Source: Tethya wilhelma (Eukaryota > Porifera > Demospongiae > Tethyida > Tethyidae). Taken from it: a stretch of 64,000 bases of DNA. The translations under genes and the position numbers were made by a program. The notes below the pieces were generated by a model that worked only from the letters and a program-made list of their open reading frames with translations, was not told where the DNA came from and did no database searches. Positions 1 through 12,480 of the stretch are shown here, piece by piece. Location of the stretch: contig CAXIPT010000003.1 of assembly GCA_964030475.1 (NCBI GenBank), positions 1,845,058 through 1,909,057 on the forward strand, in the 5' to 3' direction. How positions within the stretch are numbered: position 1 is the first letter of the stretch; each line of letters opens with the position of its first letter.

Positions 1-886
1 GCTAATTGTTGTAAATATGGTTCAAAGAGTGATCTGTACTTGAACATCTTATCGCATGATATAATGGTTCAAATTCTTGTCAATCTTATTACTTGGCTAA
101 AAAGTGGAATAAAGTATAACAGCTAGTCAGGACTAGATTACTGGCCAAGACTTGGGCACAAAAAATGAAGTAGTCATGTGCCGAAATTGAGACCATTCTT
201 TGTTCCAATACTTTTTACAGCACTGCCCATTCCTACACTACTTATTTTTTTGAAATTTTTACTACAGTAACTTGTTCATTCACTTTTTCCAACACTACAG
301 TGAGAAGACCATCAGAGACTGGTTAGTCCCTACAAAAAGCTTGAGTTATCTGAGTAGCAGCTATATTGTCTGCTAGAGCAGCTAATGCGCATGCGTATTA
401 AATGCCACGTGGATAATCAATGACCTTTGAACTCTACCTACAAATGGCTACATTGAAGTACGTGAATTTATACTCTCATTTTAAAAGCTTTCTAGTTTTT
501 ATTTAGGCATATTTGTGATGTAAATGAGTATCAAGGAATGTACTACCTATGAAAAGGAGTTACTTTGTGCTGTCAAAGTTGGCTCAACACATTCTGGTTC
601 TCTGGAAATGCTTTTCAAGTAAGTCAGTTAGAAAGTACGTACGTACGTACGTTAGAAGAACAAAAATGGCACTGTTGTGGCTTCCCACTAGCTCTCTCTA
701 CGAGTGCTGAGGAAAGTTTCTGTGAGTTTTAGGCCTTGCATGCGATTGGTAATTTGTTAGTTAGAGCCTCTGAGCAAGTTTGAAGGCTTAATTTTGTTTG
801 ACTAGATTTTTATGGTGACCAACATTTTGTATTGTGTCTATGGGACAGTTGGCCCATTCCTACTATACGTACTACCGTACGTATGA
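1..886 (+). repeat. Dispersed 1-kb composite repeat, copy A (left end outside window)
   Basis: The right inverted-terminal block (about 162-268) is the reverse complement of the block seen in other copies (GGAATGGGCAGTGCGGTAAA in the opposite sense). It is followed by a conserved tail that ends at a palindromic TACGTACTACCGTACGTATG near 867-886. The tail holds an NRF1-like TGCGCATGCGTA (386), CACGTG (406) and TGACCTTTGAACT (421). Other copies start near 15580, 22063, 31869, 35222, 36294 and 60339. No coding capacity is seen, so it is a non-autonomous element. Confidence 0.85.
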
Positions 887-2005
887 TTAAACCAGTGAGG
901 CTTTTTATGAGCGGTTATAATAATAGCTATAGAAATTGTAAATATAATGCTCACCAATGCTCAGTATTAATGTACTTTGTATGAATTGAGCTGGTATAGC
1001 TCATGGTCTTGGAAATAAGATTGTTATACAAACAATCATCATCACAAACAAAAACCCTAGCAAAGTAATCTGTAGACTGATACCGTGACTCTGTCATACA
1101 TTGCATGCACTGGCTTACAATCAAGTGGCAGTCATCAAACAACACTGTCTTTAGTACGTCATAACATGCATATGACAACTATCCGCAACCACAAACTAAA
1201 CCCAAAAACATGTCTGAGTCATCTATATACATGTAGTGCTTCCAACGTAGTCATGCAGGGATTTTTTTTAATTTTTATTTATATTAATTTTTAATGACTC
1301 AGATACCTTCATTGTCAATCAAATAACCTTGAAACCTCTTAAAAACTTGAAAGAAGTAAAAAAAAAAATTTAGTATCACAACAATACAAAATTTTAGTGG
1401 GTGTGGTCAACTTTGCAGTAAATTTTTGACTTTTTTGACTTTCCTGCAGCGTTTTGAAGCTATACAAAATTATCTCACAAAACAAAGTAGATAGCCATGA
1501 AACTACATGCACTTAGAATGCATGTTTGCAGTATTTTCTCTTAACAGAGCTTAGTTAGGCTGTATTGTGCCTAAGCATTTTGCACCTCAAAAAACAGGGT
1601 TTTGCAAAAGTGTGCAAGTATACTTTGGAATTAAAAGATGGGACTTATACCAAAAGGTAGCTCAATGCAGTGCCTACCTGTGGTTTAAAGCTTTTTTCTT
1701 AACTACAAACGGTTTGCCAATAATGTGCCTAAGCAATTTTGGAAACCACTGCAACAAATGAAGCCATATCACACACAGGAAGTAATGCCACGCCCCCATG
1801 TTCCTGTCAAAACATCCCAAGTGACTCTTGTTTATGTTCGTATAATCAAACTGCAGCTAACTTGAACATGGCTTGTTAGAGATCAAAAAATGTAGAAAAG
1901 TAAAAGTTTCCCTGACTACGTTGGAAGCCCTGTAGCTATACAGCTATAGACACGTACATACCGTTCATACATCATAAGGTAGCTGGATATATGTCCTTCC
2001 AGAGC
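887..2005. other. Intergenic DNA, nothing recognised
   Basis: AT-rich sequence with only short chance open frames. A short minus-strand phrase around 1128-1150 (TVLFDDCH) resembles the end of the candidate exon at 2006-2169, so an old local duplication is possible. Confidence 0.5.
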
Positions 2006-2614
2006 CTATAGTGTACAGTACGTGTGGCAGTCATCAAATGAAACTGTCTTTGTGTGTCTATCTGTCCTCCTCTGGGTCTTGACTAACTTGTGTTGAGAGT
2101 GAAAGAGAGAGGAGGTCTTCATCTCCATCTTCTTCTCTTCCTCCTCTGGTTCATGAGGAGTCAATCCAGCTGGAGGGGAAGAGACATTAACACACTCTTA
2201 GGACATGGAGAATGAGGGGTCTTGTGGACACATCAACAGACACTGATAAACTACAGTCTTGGGATGGCATCATTATAATAACAGAAGATACACACATAGA
2301 TCAGTCAATGTACATGTCATGTGTATGTATACCATTGCATTATGTACTAGGAAGCCATAGCCTTTTTCTCCAGCCCATCAAGTGATAATATGGTAAAGAT
2401 GGTCAAACCAACAAGTACATGGAGAAGGCCTGGGAATGGGGCTATAGAGGAAACCATGCATGGAAATGTTTCTACAATGACCAACTTCTTTGTGTTACAT
2501 TTTCACATGTAGTGAGAATTGTATAAAAAAATGCACTGTACAATTATTATAATGCAGATAACATTGTAAAATCACAGACTGGGTTCGGGATGGTAACATG
2601 AACCGCAGATTACA

Positions 2615-3345
2615 AAACAGTCAGTAAGTATAGCTATATATTGTACATGAAAATGGATTGTATAATGTGGTACTGTAACTGAAAGAAGAGGCAGAAATTG
2701 AGTGTTAATGTGGATCGCTAATTACCAGTTGCTTACCATCTGATAAAATCCTTGGACAGTAATGAGACAGTCAAAGCCATGGATTTTGTTAGTAAGTGGC
2801 TCATTGGGACATCTTGTATACAGCTAGCAGTCTGGCTTCTTCAGGATTACAAACACAGTCATGCTATCACCATGTAGCCTCAATGAGTCTCAGCAGCTGC
2901 CTGGGTGGTGAAGATACAGAAGAAGCCACTAAGCCAATCATAAAGTATGTGCCATAAGGAGATGTAGTCAAAATAGTATCATGTGTCATAGTGTCAGTGT
3001 AGGCATGTGTACATTCTAGTGGTTGTATGCTAGCATTGTTCACAGGCTACTCTGAGGCTTGAGGATATTAACTTCCTTTGAAAACAAGCAGCTAGGGAGA
3101 GAGCCTGATACAATTAGTGATGGGTATGAATGACATACAGGGTAGATGTGAGTGGCATTACATAATGTGTGTGTAATATGAGGGTTGCTTACCATCCATC
3201 AATCCTTAGGCTAGCTTGCAGTGCCACAGTCCAGAGCCACTTAGTTGTAAGTGTGTCAGTGGAGCATCTTGGAGCATTCTGACTGCTTCAGGAGTACAAA
3301 CACTCAACATAGCCTACAAGGGTGTTGAAGATACATGTACATGTA
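2615..3345. repeat. Direct duplication, copy 1 (left flank of the NLR gene)
   Basis: Matches 9625-10990 almost continuously (shared stretches such as AGCCATGGATTTTGTTAGTA), except that copy 2 carries a 639-base insertion. Both copies run out near a GT microsatellite. Confidence 0.85.
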
Positions 3346-3383
3346 CAGAGTGAGATTAAAGAAGTACAATAAAAGGCAAATAA

Positions 3384-3450
3384 GTGTGTGTGTGTGTGTG
3401 TGTGTGTGACGGTGTGTGCATGTGTGTGCGTGTGTATGTGCATGTGTACA
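3384..3450. repeat. GT microsatellite
   Basis: Simple GT-rich repeat directly after the duplicated block. It generates a His/Thr-rich antisense open frame of no meaning. Confidence 0.9.
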
Positions 3451-4149
3451 TGAACTATATGTGTCATGATCAGTGAGAGCTAGCACATTCAAGTGGTTGT
3501 ATGGTTGTATTTTATTCTCTAGTCCATGGAATATAGGGAAATGGTGTAACTGTTTGTTATATAGTGAGGACAGTCATGATACAGTGTAGATTTTAGTGTG
3601 TGTTAGCTGTAGTGATAGTAGGAGTGAGGCTGAGAGTCCATCCTCCATCACTGAGGAGAAGATGAAGACAACGACTACCATCATCACAATCAACCACACT
3701 ACAACACACTGAAATATTCAAGGTTTATAACACATTTTCACTTATGAGTCTATAGCTGATATAGTTATTACATAGACTCACAGGAGCTGTTAGCAAATGG
3801 TGCTCGAGCTAGTTTTTCAAGAGTTAGACCTAAAATTCTTTAAAGATGAACTTTAAAAGAGTTTTAGTTTATGCTAGCTCCATCTAGAGCTCAGAGCTGC
3901 TTGCAACAATAGTTCAGAGGTCACTGAAATGAGTCACATGTACTAATTAGTAGGCATGGTACCCAAAATTTTCCGTGCGCTTTGCTCACGCAGTCTTAGC
4001 ACCTCCTATATTTCTAAATCCTGGCTATAAGCCCCTGTGCAGTCGTTCATTTATGTAGAACAACACAATTGTTTGCCCATAAAGAGGCGTAGTCAAAGTC
4101 TGAAGCGCTATTATAGTTAATTGGCTATTTGCCCTATCCATCTATCTTA

Positions 4150-4870
4150 TTATCTTATCTATCTATAGGTTAGTGACCTAGCCAGAGGTTCTTAGCTATT
4201 TAGAAGCATTCTGAGGGCTTCTAAATAGTTAAGAACCGAAGGCATAGTCACTAACTGGCTTACAAAATGCGTCACTTCCTTAGTAACTGACCGTGCTGTA
4301 TATAGTAACGTGATGTCAATCTGGATTCATTTCGGAAAAATCTTTGATCAAGCAAGAGTTTAGCTACGGTAGATGTGTCAAAAAAGGTCTTTATATATGT
4401 TGCCAGAAAACTCGATTTTTACCAGAAAACTTGTCAAATTGTGTCACTGAAAACTGTTAAAATTTAACTTGAGTCTTCGTTTGTTCGTCACAAGTCAAAC
4501 ATGAGTGAAAACTTTTAGAAGATGGGACAGTTCACCAGCTCTACAGCTCTCTGGTCACAAGGTTTACGTCTGCTAACGTTGCAAGGTATAGAGTTTGCTA
4601 CTGAGAAGGCAAACTTTGTTCTTTTGGTGATCATTGAACAAAACTAGTTCACTCCCTTGTTTGCTATATAGAGCTATTGTGTTTCAGGCTTGTAGCTCAC
4701 CCTTGTGTATCTTGTTGCCACACAATTCAACCCTTTTCTTTGTCAACAAATTACTGCTATTGCAGTCTTTTCTCTTGCGGTTAGGTCTCTATCTCTTCAG
4801 TTAGTGACCTCATTAATATATTCATGAGGTCTCTATCCCAGATAGAGACCTCATTAGCGATCAAACCTCA
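4150..4870. repeat. Hairpin-rich repeat, probable small DNA transposon
   Basis: Near 4164-4258 two arms (GGTTCTTAGCTATTTAGAAG and its near complement) flank a short loop and lie inside a larger GTTAGTGACC/AGTCACTAAC inversion. Near 4795-4860 the phrase GAGGTCTCTATC recurs in inverted order. No gene is seen. Confidence 0.5.
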
Positions 4871-5679
4871 AAGGCTAAATATTCATAAATTTTCTAATAA
4901 CTGAGGACTGATCCTACAGCTATACATGACTCCTAACACTAGCGGACTCACTGTTATAGAATGGCATCATGTATAGCCACGGTCATAAAGTGTATCTCTG
5001 GAGGCAGACTGATGAAGAGATCATTGGAGAGACACTTGAAATCCACATCCAGACCATGGCCACTAACAAACACGTCACATACCTATAAACATGTAGTGCA
5101 CAAACAAGAAAATATTTATATAAGCATTGCGGCTGGAAAGCTATATCTGATGTACAGGTTAAAGAATTGGCCAACTTACTTTTCATAATATTATTCTGAG
5201 TCCTCTAACTGGCTTTCATTGAACATAGGCTGAGTCTGCATAGTACCCTCAGGATAGCTGTCAAGGCATGGTAAAGGCACACTACTAAAAAGAAATGAAA
5301 ATAGTTCAGTGATTTGAGGGTTAAATTTTTGTGCTTCCACACACACACACACACAAACTCTCCTGAGGTCTATTCTGAATAATAACTAATTCTGAATCTC
5401 CCATCAAATTTTACTGAGTCATGGCAGCAATAACACATGTAATAGGTAGGGAGGTATATTGTAAGAATGTTTTGATCTTGTATGTACATGTATTGCATTA
5501 TAGTTTAATTATTGCTAAAGGTGTATCTGAGCTGCTCCAGCTCAGTAGATCATGATCCAATATCATGACTTAGTGAATAGTCTTCTTATTAAAATGATTG
5601 ACTACAGCATTGATTCAGAACTGATTTAGAATGAAGTTATGACTAAACAGTATAACACTACTATGATAAGTATTCACAG

Positions 5680-8600
5680 ATGTATATACAACTTCTGATT
5701 AATACAGATGATATAGATTGTGCTGAAGTGGTACTCTATTTAAAGAAGCTGAACTGTGATCAGATCAAACAACTGGGCAATCTGCTAGGTTTGGATCCCT
5801 TTTCAGTTAACAACATGCTCTACCTGCCTGATGACATGGTGAGAGCTTGGCTACGAAAAGAGAACGACGTGACTAATAGATGTGGACACAACCTGACATG
5901 GGAAGTGTTGGTACAAAAGCTGAGAATGATGGACCAGAATGGAATTGCTGATAAGATAGTTAAAGAAAAGTGCCAGCAAAGTAAGTCAGTTTATTAATTA
6001 TCCCTTTCTCTACAAAACTATGCCACTTATGAAAATCTTGATGTTTTGCCACAAAGGCTATACTCCTCATGAATATTAAATACTGAAATATAGAAAGGAA
6101 AAGCACAATAGTACAGTGCACAAAATCTTCTGAATGACGTAGCCATACCAAAAATCAGTATGTACGAATCAGTACTAAGGATACATTGTATATGTGTTTT
6201 CACATAGAGTAACTATGCATGCTTTTCCCCTTCCTGGAGGGCCCATGGATTTTTAGTGTATATACATGCACTCATGCGCTTGTGTAACATTCCCTGGGAA
6301 AGAAAGCCGTCTAAGCTTTCCCCCCACACACATATAATTATGGCACAAAGGCCTGTATGTATACATTTGATATGTACAATAATTATATGTGGTCAGTTGT
6401 TATTACAAACTTGTAGTAGCTGATATGCCCACATACTATGGTATGGTTACGCTTGTTAATTTTGTTTCCTGCCCATACTACATGTTGCTCACTGCATGCC
6501 ACAGAGCCTGAATACCTTGTACTAGCTAATACAATTATCTACTGACTATACATACACAATCTTGTCGACTAATTTTTTCTTGTAATGCATAGATTTTCAA
6601 GCTGAAAGTCAAAGTGTTCCCTTGACTCCAATCCAACGTTATGCTATGTACCTCAAAGGAGTGTATCAAAGTGCAAATATGTCATCAGACAAGTTCCCTA
6701 ACCTCACATGTGGTGAATTTATCAACCTTGCCCTCGTGAAGAGTGGTCGAGTAGATCGCTCAGAAGCAGATGAGTTCACAAGAGCTACACTTCATGGACA
6801 TGTCGATGAGATCCTTCAGAAGAAGGAGTCCATCAAACTGGAGGAGGTGATGAAGCCGGTAGAAGGTCAGAATAAAATGAAGTGTGTCTATATACATGGT
6901 GCACCTGGTGTTGGGAAGAGCACGTGTGTTGGGGAGCTTTGTAGGAGATGGGATGAAATTGATGCTTTGAGAGAATATTCACTAGTCATTCTTCTTCGGC
7001 TGAGAGAGAAGCAAGTCCAAGAAGCTCAGAGCGTGAAAGATCTGTGCTGCCATGAGGAAAGAGAAATACAGGAAGCAGTAGGAGCTGAAATTGCACGATG
7101 TGAGGGGAAGGGTGTGTTATTTGTACTAGATGGCTTTGATGAACTCCCTAACTCCCTTCAGTGTCAAAAGCAATCCATATTTGTTAAGCTAATCTGTGGT
7201 ATGTACCTTTCCCATTGCACAGTGCTGGTTACTAGTAGACCTTCTGCTACTGCCAACCTCTTAAAGGTAGTTAAAGCTCAAATTCTTAAGCAAATAGAAG
7301 TGATTGGCTTTACACAAGAACAGATTGACCTGTATGCGAAAATAATGTTTGCTTCCAAACCTAATCTTTTCGCTGGCTTTTCTACTTACATGTCTACCAA
7401 TCCAGCAATCAAAAGTTTAATGTATATTCCACTGAATTGTGCCATTGTAGTAGAAACATACCGTGAATATTATTGTAGAACTGTCAAACGTCCAATTCCC
7501 CAAACCATGACTCAACTCTACACTGAGTTAAGCCTGACACTACTGCAACGACACTTAGGTGAGGATGACCCATTAGCAGAACAACTCTCGGGAATTCAAA
7601 GTTTACAAGACCTTCCATTACAACTACTAGAGCCATTTGGTTCATTAGCTGAACTAGCTTTCGATGGTCTTGAAAGAAAAGAGGTAATTTTTCATGATCT
7701 TCCCAATAGCTTTGTCCATTTTGGCTTCATGAATTCTCCAACTGAGTTAAGCATGAGAAGAAAAGCCTCCGTTTCCCATAGCTTCTTACATCTCACCCTC
7801 CAGGAGTTTCTTGCTGCATTTTATGTTTCTCAGCTCCTACCTAGTGAACAGCAGAGAGTGTTTGAGAAACATCTATTTGGTTGGGATGTGGTCTGGAAGT
7901 TTGTAGCAGGTCTGACTGGATTCCATGGAGTAGTGTGGGAAATGGTTATTGCTAAAAGAGGAACTTATACACACACATCCTTATTCAGTGATATAGACCT
8001 ACAGCTATTTGTATTTCATTGTTTGTATGAAGCTCAAGAAAAAGTTGATTGTGACTCTGTGCTGAAAGATTCTGAAATTTATCTTGTAGACTTGAATAAG
8101 AAGGCTAGTCTTAGACTACTTGATTGTTTTGCTGTTGGTTATTGTGTGGCTCACACAAAGTGTATGTGGAAGTTAAATATGCCGAACTTTGAGAATCTTG
8201 CAATTGGTGATACACTACGACTAGTTGAGATGCTGAAACATGGGCTGTGTACCTCTAATAAAAGCCCACTTCAAAACAAAATACCAATTACTCCAAACAT
8301 TCTCTCACTTCATCTGGCGGGATGTGGTCTAAATTCTAGTGCTATGGATCAACTTGCTGACATCATTCCATCCATGATCAACTTGGAGGAGCTTGATATC
8401 AGACTTAACCCAGCAGGTGGGAAGGAGGGAGGATTAGCGAAACTCTTTCATGAATTGTCTAAACTCAATAATTTTCAAGAACTGTGCATGAGTGCTTATA
8501 AAATTGATTGCTCTGATATTAAAGCTCTGTCTCATTTGATATCACCATGTTCGATAACAGGACTGAAGAGGCTGGACATTTTAAATTTCCAAAATGTATC

Positions 8601-9483
8601 GTGGACCCACCAAGAGGCAGTACTAAAGACTATATTCTCACCATCATCACTGGAGAGTGTGAGCTTTCAGTCTTCATTCTCTGTGATGAATTGTGAACAG
8701 GCAAAAATACATAAAGAAAACACAAACTTGAAGTCCATACGTCTGCGGACATTTCAAGAAGAAACTTCCACTAGCATTGCTTTTGATTACTTGGCTGACA
8801 TCATTCCTCTCATAGTCAACATGGAAAAGCTTGATATCAGGGGCTGTTGCAAACATAGAAGTGAGGGGAAAATTCTTCACACTCTATCTCATCTCAAACA
8901 TTTTCAAGCCCTGACCATGAATGGTTGTCCTGATATTGAAGCCTTATCTCATTTGATATCACCATCTTCTAGTCTGAAGAAGCTGTCAATTGGTGATATC
9001 ACAGAGGTGGTGCTGACTACTTTACTCTCACCATCATCACTGGAGGAGGTGAAGTTTGAAGTGTGGTCTTGGACAGATAAGGCTACTAAATTGCTTGAGA
9101 AGAACAGGAACCTAACCACATTAGAAATAATTATAAATGAGTCCCAAGAATTGGCTGATTCAGTTACAGCTGCAATGTGTGGAAATTTGTATACAAAGAA
9201 CTTGTCCCTGTACATGTGTTATCTAGATAGTTCTGAAGAAAGTACAGTAGACATTTCATCATTGGTGGAACTGCTCCGTACTAATCAAATATTGGAAACC
9301 TTGAAATTACAATTCTTTAACCTCACTGAGGACCAGCTTCTCACTATCAATGATGCTCTTCTAAAAAACCACACTCTAAAAACACTTACTATCAAGGAAA
9401 ATAAACTAAGATGGCCACAACATGAACAGGGATGGGCAAAAAAGGAATTAGACCCACGCATACATTTTGAATATTTGGACTAA
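5680..9483 (+). CDS. NLR-type receptor: DEATH-NACHT-LRR
   Basis: Two exons, 5680-5980 and 6593-9483. The donor is CAAA|GTAAGT and the acceptor GCATAG|AT, phase 1; the join gives about 1063 aa without a stop. Residues about 10-98 form a death-fold domain (ending in a WEVLVQKL helix). The NACHT ATPase follows, with Walker A GAPGVGKST at 203-211 and Walker B VLFVLDGFDE at 275-284. From about residue 670 irregular leucine-rich repeats (ILSLHLAGCGLNS, NLEELDIRLNP) run to the C-terminus. By family knowledge such proteins are cytosolic pattern sensors that oligomerise through NACHT and signal through the death fold; sponges have large expansions of them. The start at 5680 is the first ATG, but it directly follows a CACAG that could be an acceptor, so an upstream exon is possible. 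A relic of a related gene lies at 21 kb. Confidence 0.9.
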
Positions 9484-9624
9484 ATTACAAAGACTATGAT
9501 GATTATACTCACTTTACTAATTGAAAAGTTATACACTTGATTTGCTTAACTTTGTCTGATATAAGTTACAGATTAATAGAGATTATTGATTTGCTTGCTT
9601 ATATATACACACTTGACAGTAGTG
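9484..9624. other. NLR 3' flank
   Basis: Short AT-rich 3' region; no clear polyadenylation signal is visible before the duplicated block begins. Confidence 0.4.
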
Positions 9625-10990
9625 AACAGTCAGTAAGTATATATAGCTATATTGTACATGAAAACCATTGTATAGTGTATAGTAACTGGGGAAAAAAAAG
9701 AATCGATAATTATGCTTCAGAACACATATTCTATGTACACCAGTTGCTTACCATCTGATACAATCCTTGGACTTGAAATGAGACAGTCAAAGCCATGGAT
9801 TTTGTTAGTAAGTGGCTCATTGGGACATCTGGAATACAGCTAGCAGTCTGGCTTCTTCAAATACAGTCATGCTATCACCATGTAGCCTCAGTCTCAGCAG
9901 CTGCCTGGCTGGTGAAGATACAAAAGAAGCCACTCAGCCAATCGTAAAGTATGTACCATATAGCCTCGTTCCCAGGCTCCTCCTTCGCGAATATTTTCTT
10001 CGAAAATAAAGAAGGAGAGAGCTTGGTACCAGTAGTCACGTGAGTGACGTACAGGGTAGACGTCTGGTAGACGTGAGTCTACTCAGCATTACGCGCTTTA
10101 TCTAAAATGCGTCACGCACGTGTTCCAGTCAGTTGATGTTAGCAAAAATTTTTGCGTATCTACGAGCTCTGAGAGAGCTAGACGTAGAAGACGATGGGAA
10201 TAGACAAGAAAAAAGCAGCCAGTAGCCTCCAAAGATAGTCCAAGAAGCAACAGATAAATGGCAGTCTCTCTGAATCAGCATTTTTGGTTCTGTGTCCAGT
10301 CTCGATCTTTCAGTCTGACCAAACCAAGGTACAAAACAAAAGCGAAGATCACAAACGCTGTTTGAGAAGTACATCTTAACTCTTGGCACACAAGAAATGA
10401 CTTTGAACAAGCAAATGGTAGTTTTTTTCAAGCATTTTTTTTGTTCTGTTCTGTTCGCGGTCGCTCCCAGGAAACTTTCTTTTGCTAACTAACTTGAATT
10501 ACGTAAAACAGTACGTCACTCACGTGACTACTGGTACCAGGCTCTCTCCCTTATTTTCGAAGAAAATATCCGCGAAGGAGGAGCCTGGGAACGAGGCTAT
10601 GTACCATAAGGACATGTGGTCAAAATAGTATCATGTGTCATAGTGTCAGTGTAGGCATGTGTACATTCTAGTGGTTGTATGCTAGCATTGTTCACAGGCT
10701 ACTCTGAGGCTTGAGGATATTAACTTCCTTTGAAAACAAGCAGCTAGGGAGAGAGCCTGATACAATTAGTGACAGGTATGAATGACATACAGGGTAGATG
10801 TGAGTGGCATTACATAATGTGTGTGTAATATGAGGGTTGCTTGCCATCCATCAATCCTTAGGCTAGCTTGTCCAGAGCCACTTGGTTGTAAGTGTGTCAG
10901 TGGAACATCTTGGAGAATTCTGACTGCTTCAGGAGTACAAACACTCAACATAGCCTACATGGGTGTTGAACATACATGTGAGATTAAAGA
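9625..10990. repeat. Direct duplication, copy 2 (right flank of the NLR gene), split by an insertion
   Basis: Same sequence as 2615-3345, interrupted at 9961-10599. At 2940-2955 copy 1 retains the uninterrupted site (AAAGTATGTGCCATAAGG), which dates the insertion after the duplication. Confidence 0.85.
9961..10599. mobile_element. MULE-like non-autonomous DNA transposon with long inverted termini
   Basis: Terminal inverted repeats of about 90 bases begin TAGCCTCGTTCCCAGGCTCC and end with the complement. The element is bounded by a 9-base direct duplication, TGTACCATA, at 9952-9960 and 10600-10608. The empty site survives in the paralogous block near 2947. Long termini plus 9-base duplications suggest the Mutator superfamily. 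The 100-codon antisense frame inside (10129-10431) has no recognisable domain. Solitary ends resembling these termini occur near 2430, 30745, 35731 and 39525. Confidence 0.85.
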
Positions 10991-11015
10991 AGTACCGTAA
11001 GCATTATGAAACAAA

Positions 11016-11030
11016 TGTGTGTGTGTGTGT

Positions 11031-11112
<82 letters not shown>

Positions 11113-11113
11113 N
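11016..11113. repeat. GT microsatellite ending in a single N
   Basis: Long (GT)n run; the N at 11113 marks an uncertain assembly join. Confidence 0.95.
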
Positions 11114-11151
11114 TGGTATCAGTCTTCAGTTACTGTTAGATAATATTATAG

Positions 11152-11260
11152 ACAAGTAGTAAAAATTTCAAAAAAATAAGTAGTGTAGGAATGGGCAGTG
11201 CGGTAAAAAGTATTGGAACAAGACATGTCTCAATTTCGGCACATGACTACTTCACTTCTA
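11152..11260 (+). repeat. Solo terminal block of the composite repeat, copy B
   Basis: Only the left terminal block (ACAAGTAGTAAAAATTTC to GACTACTTCACTTC) is present, with no right block or tail. Confidence 0.85.
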
Positions 11261-11888
11261 CTTCACATGCAATGATAGGGAGAGGGAGTCACTGGGGGCA
11301 TGCATTTGTCTGCCCTTTTTTCAGTTTCAAAAATTATGTTTTGGTATTAATAATGTGCTATTTTTTTGTGAACCTAATTTAGGAACTGCACTGTGTGCTT
11401 AGTGGTCATTTTTGACCAGAATTCGATACAGAACAACTTTTAAAGGCTTTCTTTTTGCTGCTATAAAGCTTTAGAGAGTGTTCGATGTAATGAGCACTTT
11501 CTTCGGTTTAATTATGGGAAGGGCTAAAATTAGCTGCTAAGTGGCGTGGTTTCTGGTCGCACAAAATTTCCGGTGTGCTTCTTTACTACTCCCTCATTTC
11601 TAAACTCCTGGCTACATCCCTATACCATGTTTCATTTCCTGCCTGTATGCAATGTGGGATTTAAACATACAGTTAGAGCGTGCGCCCATGCTACTTTTAG
11701 TATACAGAATAATTACAACTAAGCAGTGAACAAACTTATAAAGCCTTGTGCTAAGGCACTCATAATGATCTAACAATTCATACTAAGGATCCAAGTTCAG
11801 TTAAATCTGCTATGAATATAGATTCGATCATGCAGAAAGCATACCATTTTCGACTGCTTCTCTAACTTTGGTTGCAAGGGTAGATAGC
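11261..11888. other. Intergenic DNA, nothing recognised
   Basis: No coding signal or repeat structure that I can support. Confidence 0.4.
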
Positions 11889-12240
11889 TCATGCAATTTC
11901 TTCAAGTACTTCAGCAAATGTTTTCCATGTCACAGGTTTTCTGCCTTTGCCTTGCAACCACTTCTTTACAATTTCTCTGTTTATTGCTACATTCTGTTCA
12001 GGATTGTTTCTTTTTTCCTGCTGAATTCTATCAACGAGGCTACCATCCGAATCATCCAGCAATAGTGCCCCAAAATCATTGTATTTATAGTCAATTTTTT
12101 GTAATATATTTATGAATTCTCGTTCACCTTTTTCATTTTTTGTTAATAACTTGAAGCGTATTAATTGAGGGAGTTTTGGCACTTGTTGTAGTGGTCTAGT
12201 TTCTTTTGTTGTAACAGTCGTTATAGGCTCTTGTTTAAAT
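11889..12240 (-). CDS. Orphan 3'-terminal exon with a death-fold domain
   Basis: Open from an acceptor (GAAACAG) at 12241 to TGA at 11889, about 117 codons. The second half has the death-fold pattern: a FINILQKIDY helix, then LLLDDSDGSLV, then REIVKKWLQG and PVTWKTFAEVLEEIA at the C-terminus. The layout resembles the death domain of the neighbouring NLR, but the exon stands alone. The DNA that should hold its upstream exons (above 12241) is taken up by a THAP-type transposon. It could be the end of a larger signalling protein whose 5' part was displaced, or a cassette exon. Death fold fairly sure; gene structure unknown. Confidence 0.55.
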
Positions 12241-12480
12241 CTGTTTCAATATAGATGCCTGAGAGAGTGAAATTCACACAATGGCAGATATTCATTACTT
12301 GTACTTCGTTAAATTAGATATACGGCCTGGAGGGCAAGCGCGTTAATTAGAATGATATTCATAGCTTTACAAGCCAGCGGTAGTGGTGTGGTTTGTGTGT
12401 AGTATTACTAGGTGGAAGTTTATTCAAGTGTGGTTAGGTGGGATTGTGTAGAACAAGTATAAACAACCACTTCAACTGCA

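Larger units (their letters stand above)
2006..5284 (-). pseudogene. Candidate exon series of an unrecognised minus-strand gene, probably decayed
   Basis: I see four stretches that look like exons on the minus strand, each preceded by an AG acceptor. 5284-5191 is open for 30 codons to TAA (begins SVPLPCLDSY). 5082-4954 is open for 42 codons to TAA (contains GHGLDVDFKC and SLPPEIHFMT). 3708-3574 begins with a strongly hydrophobic run, VVVWLIVMMVVVVFIF, suitable as a membrane segment. 2169-2006 follows a pyrimidine-rich acceptor and encodes an acidic/basic tail (PHEPEEEEKK) to TAG. Two weaker exon-like pieces in between (near 3200-3310 and 2745-2870) start VCTPEAVRML and VCNPEEARLL, have stops, and recur at 10.8 and 9.8 kb. 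Together they could be a single-pass membrane protein, but I do not recognise the family and the pieces could be unrelated alternative ends. No 5' exon is visible. Confidence 0.3.

Noticed and set aside
3304..3492. His/Thr-rich frame
   Set aside because: Translation of a GT microsatellite.
4961..5188. Plus-strand frame of 75 codons
   Set aside because: Its complement reads better as an exon candidate, with acceptor and stop; no start context on the plus strand.
8674..9215. Antisense frames in the NLR leucine-rich repeats
   Set aside because: Shadows of the repeat-coding strand.
10129..10431. 100-codon frame in the MULE-like element
   Set aside because: No domain, reads into the terminal repeat; likely chance.
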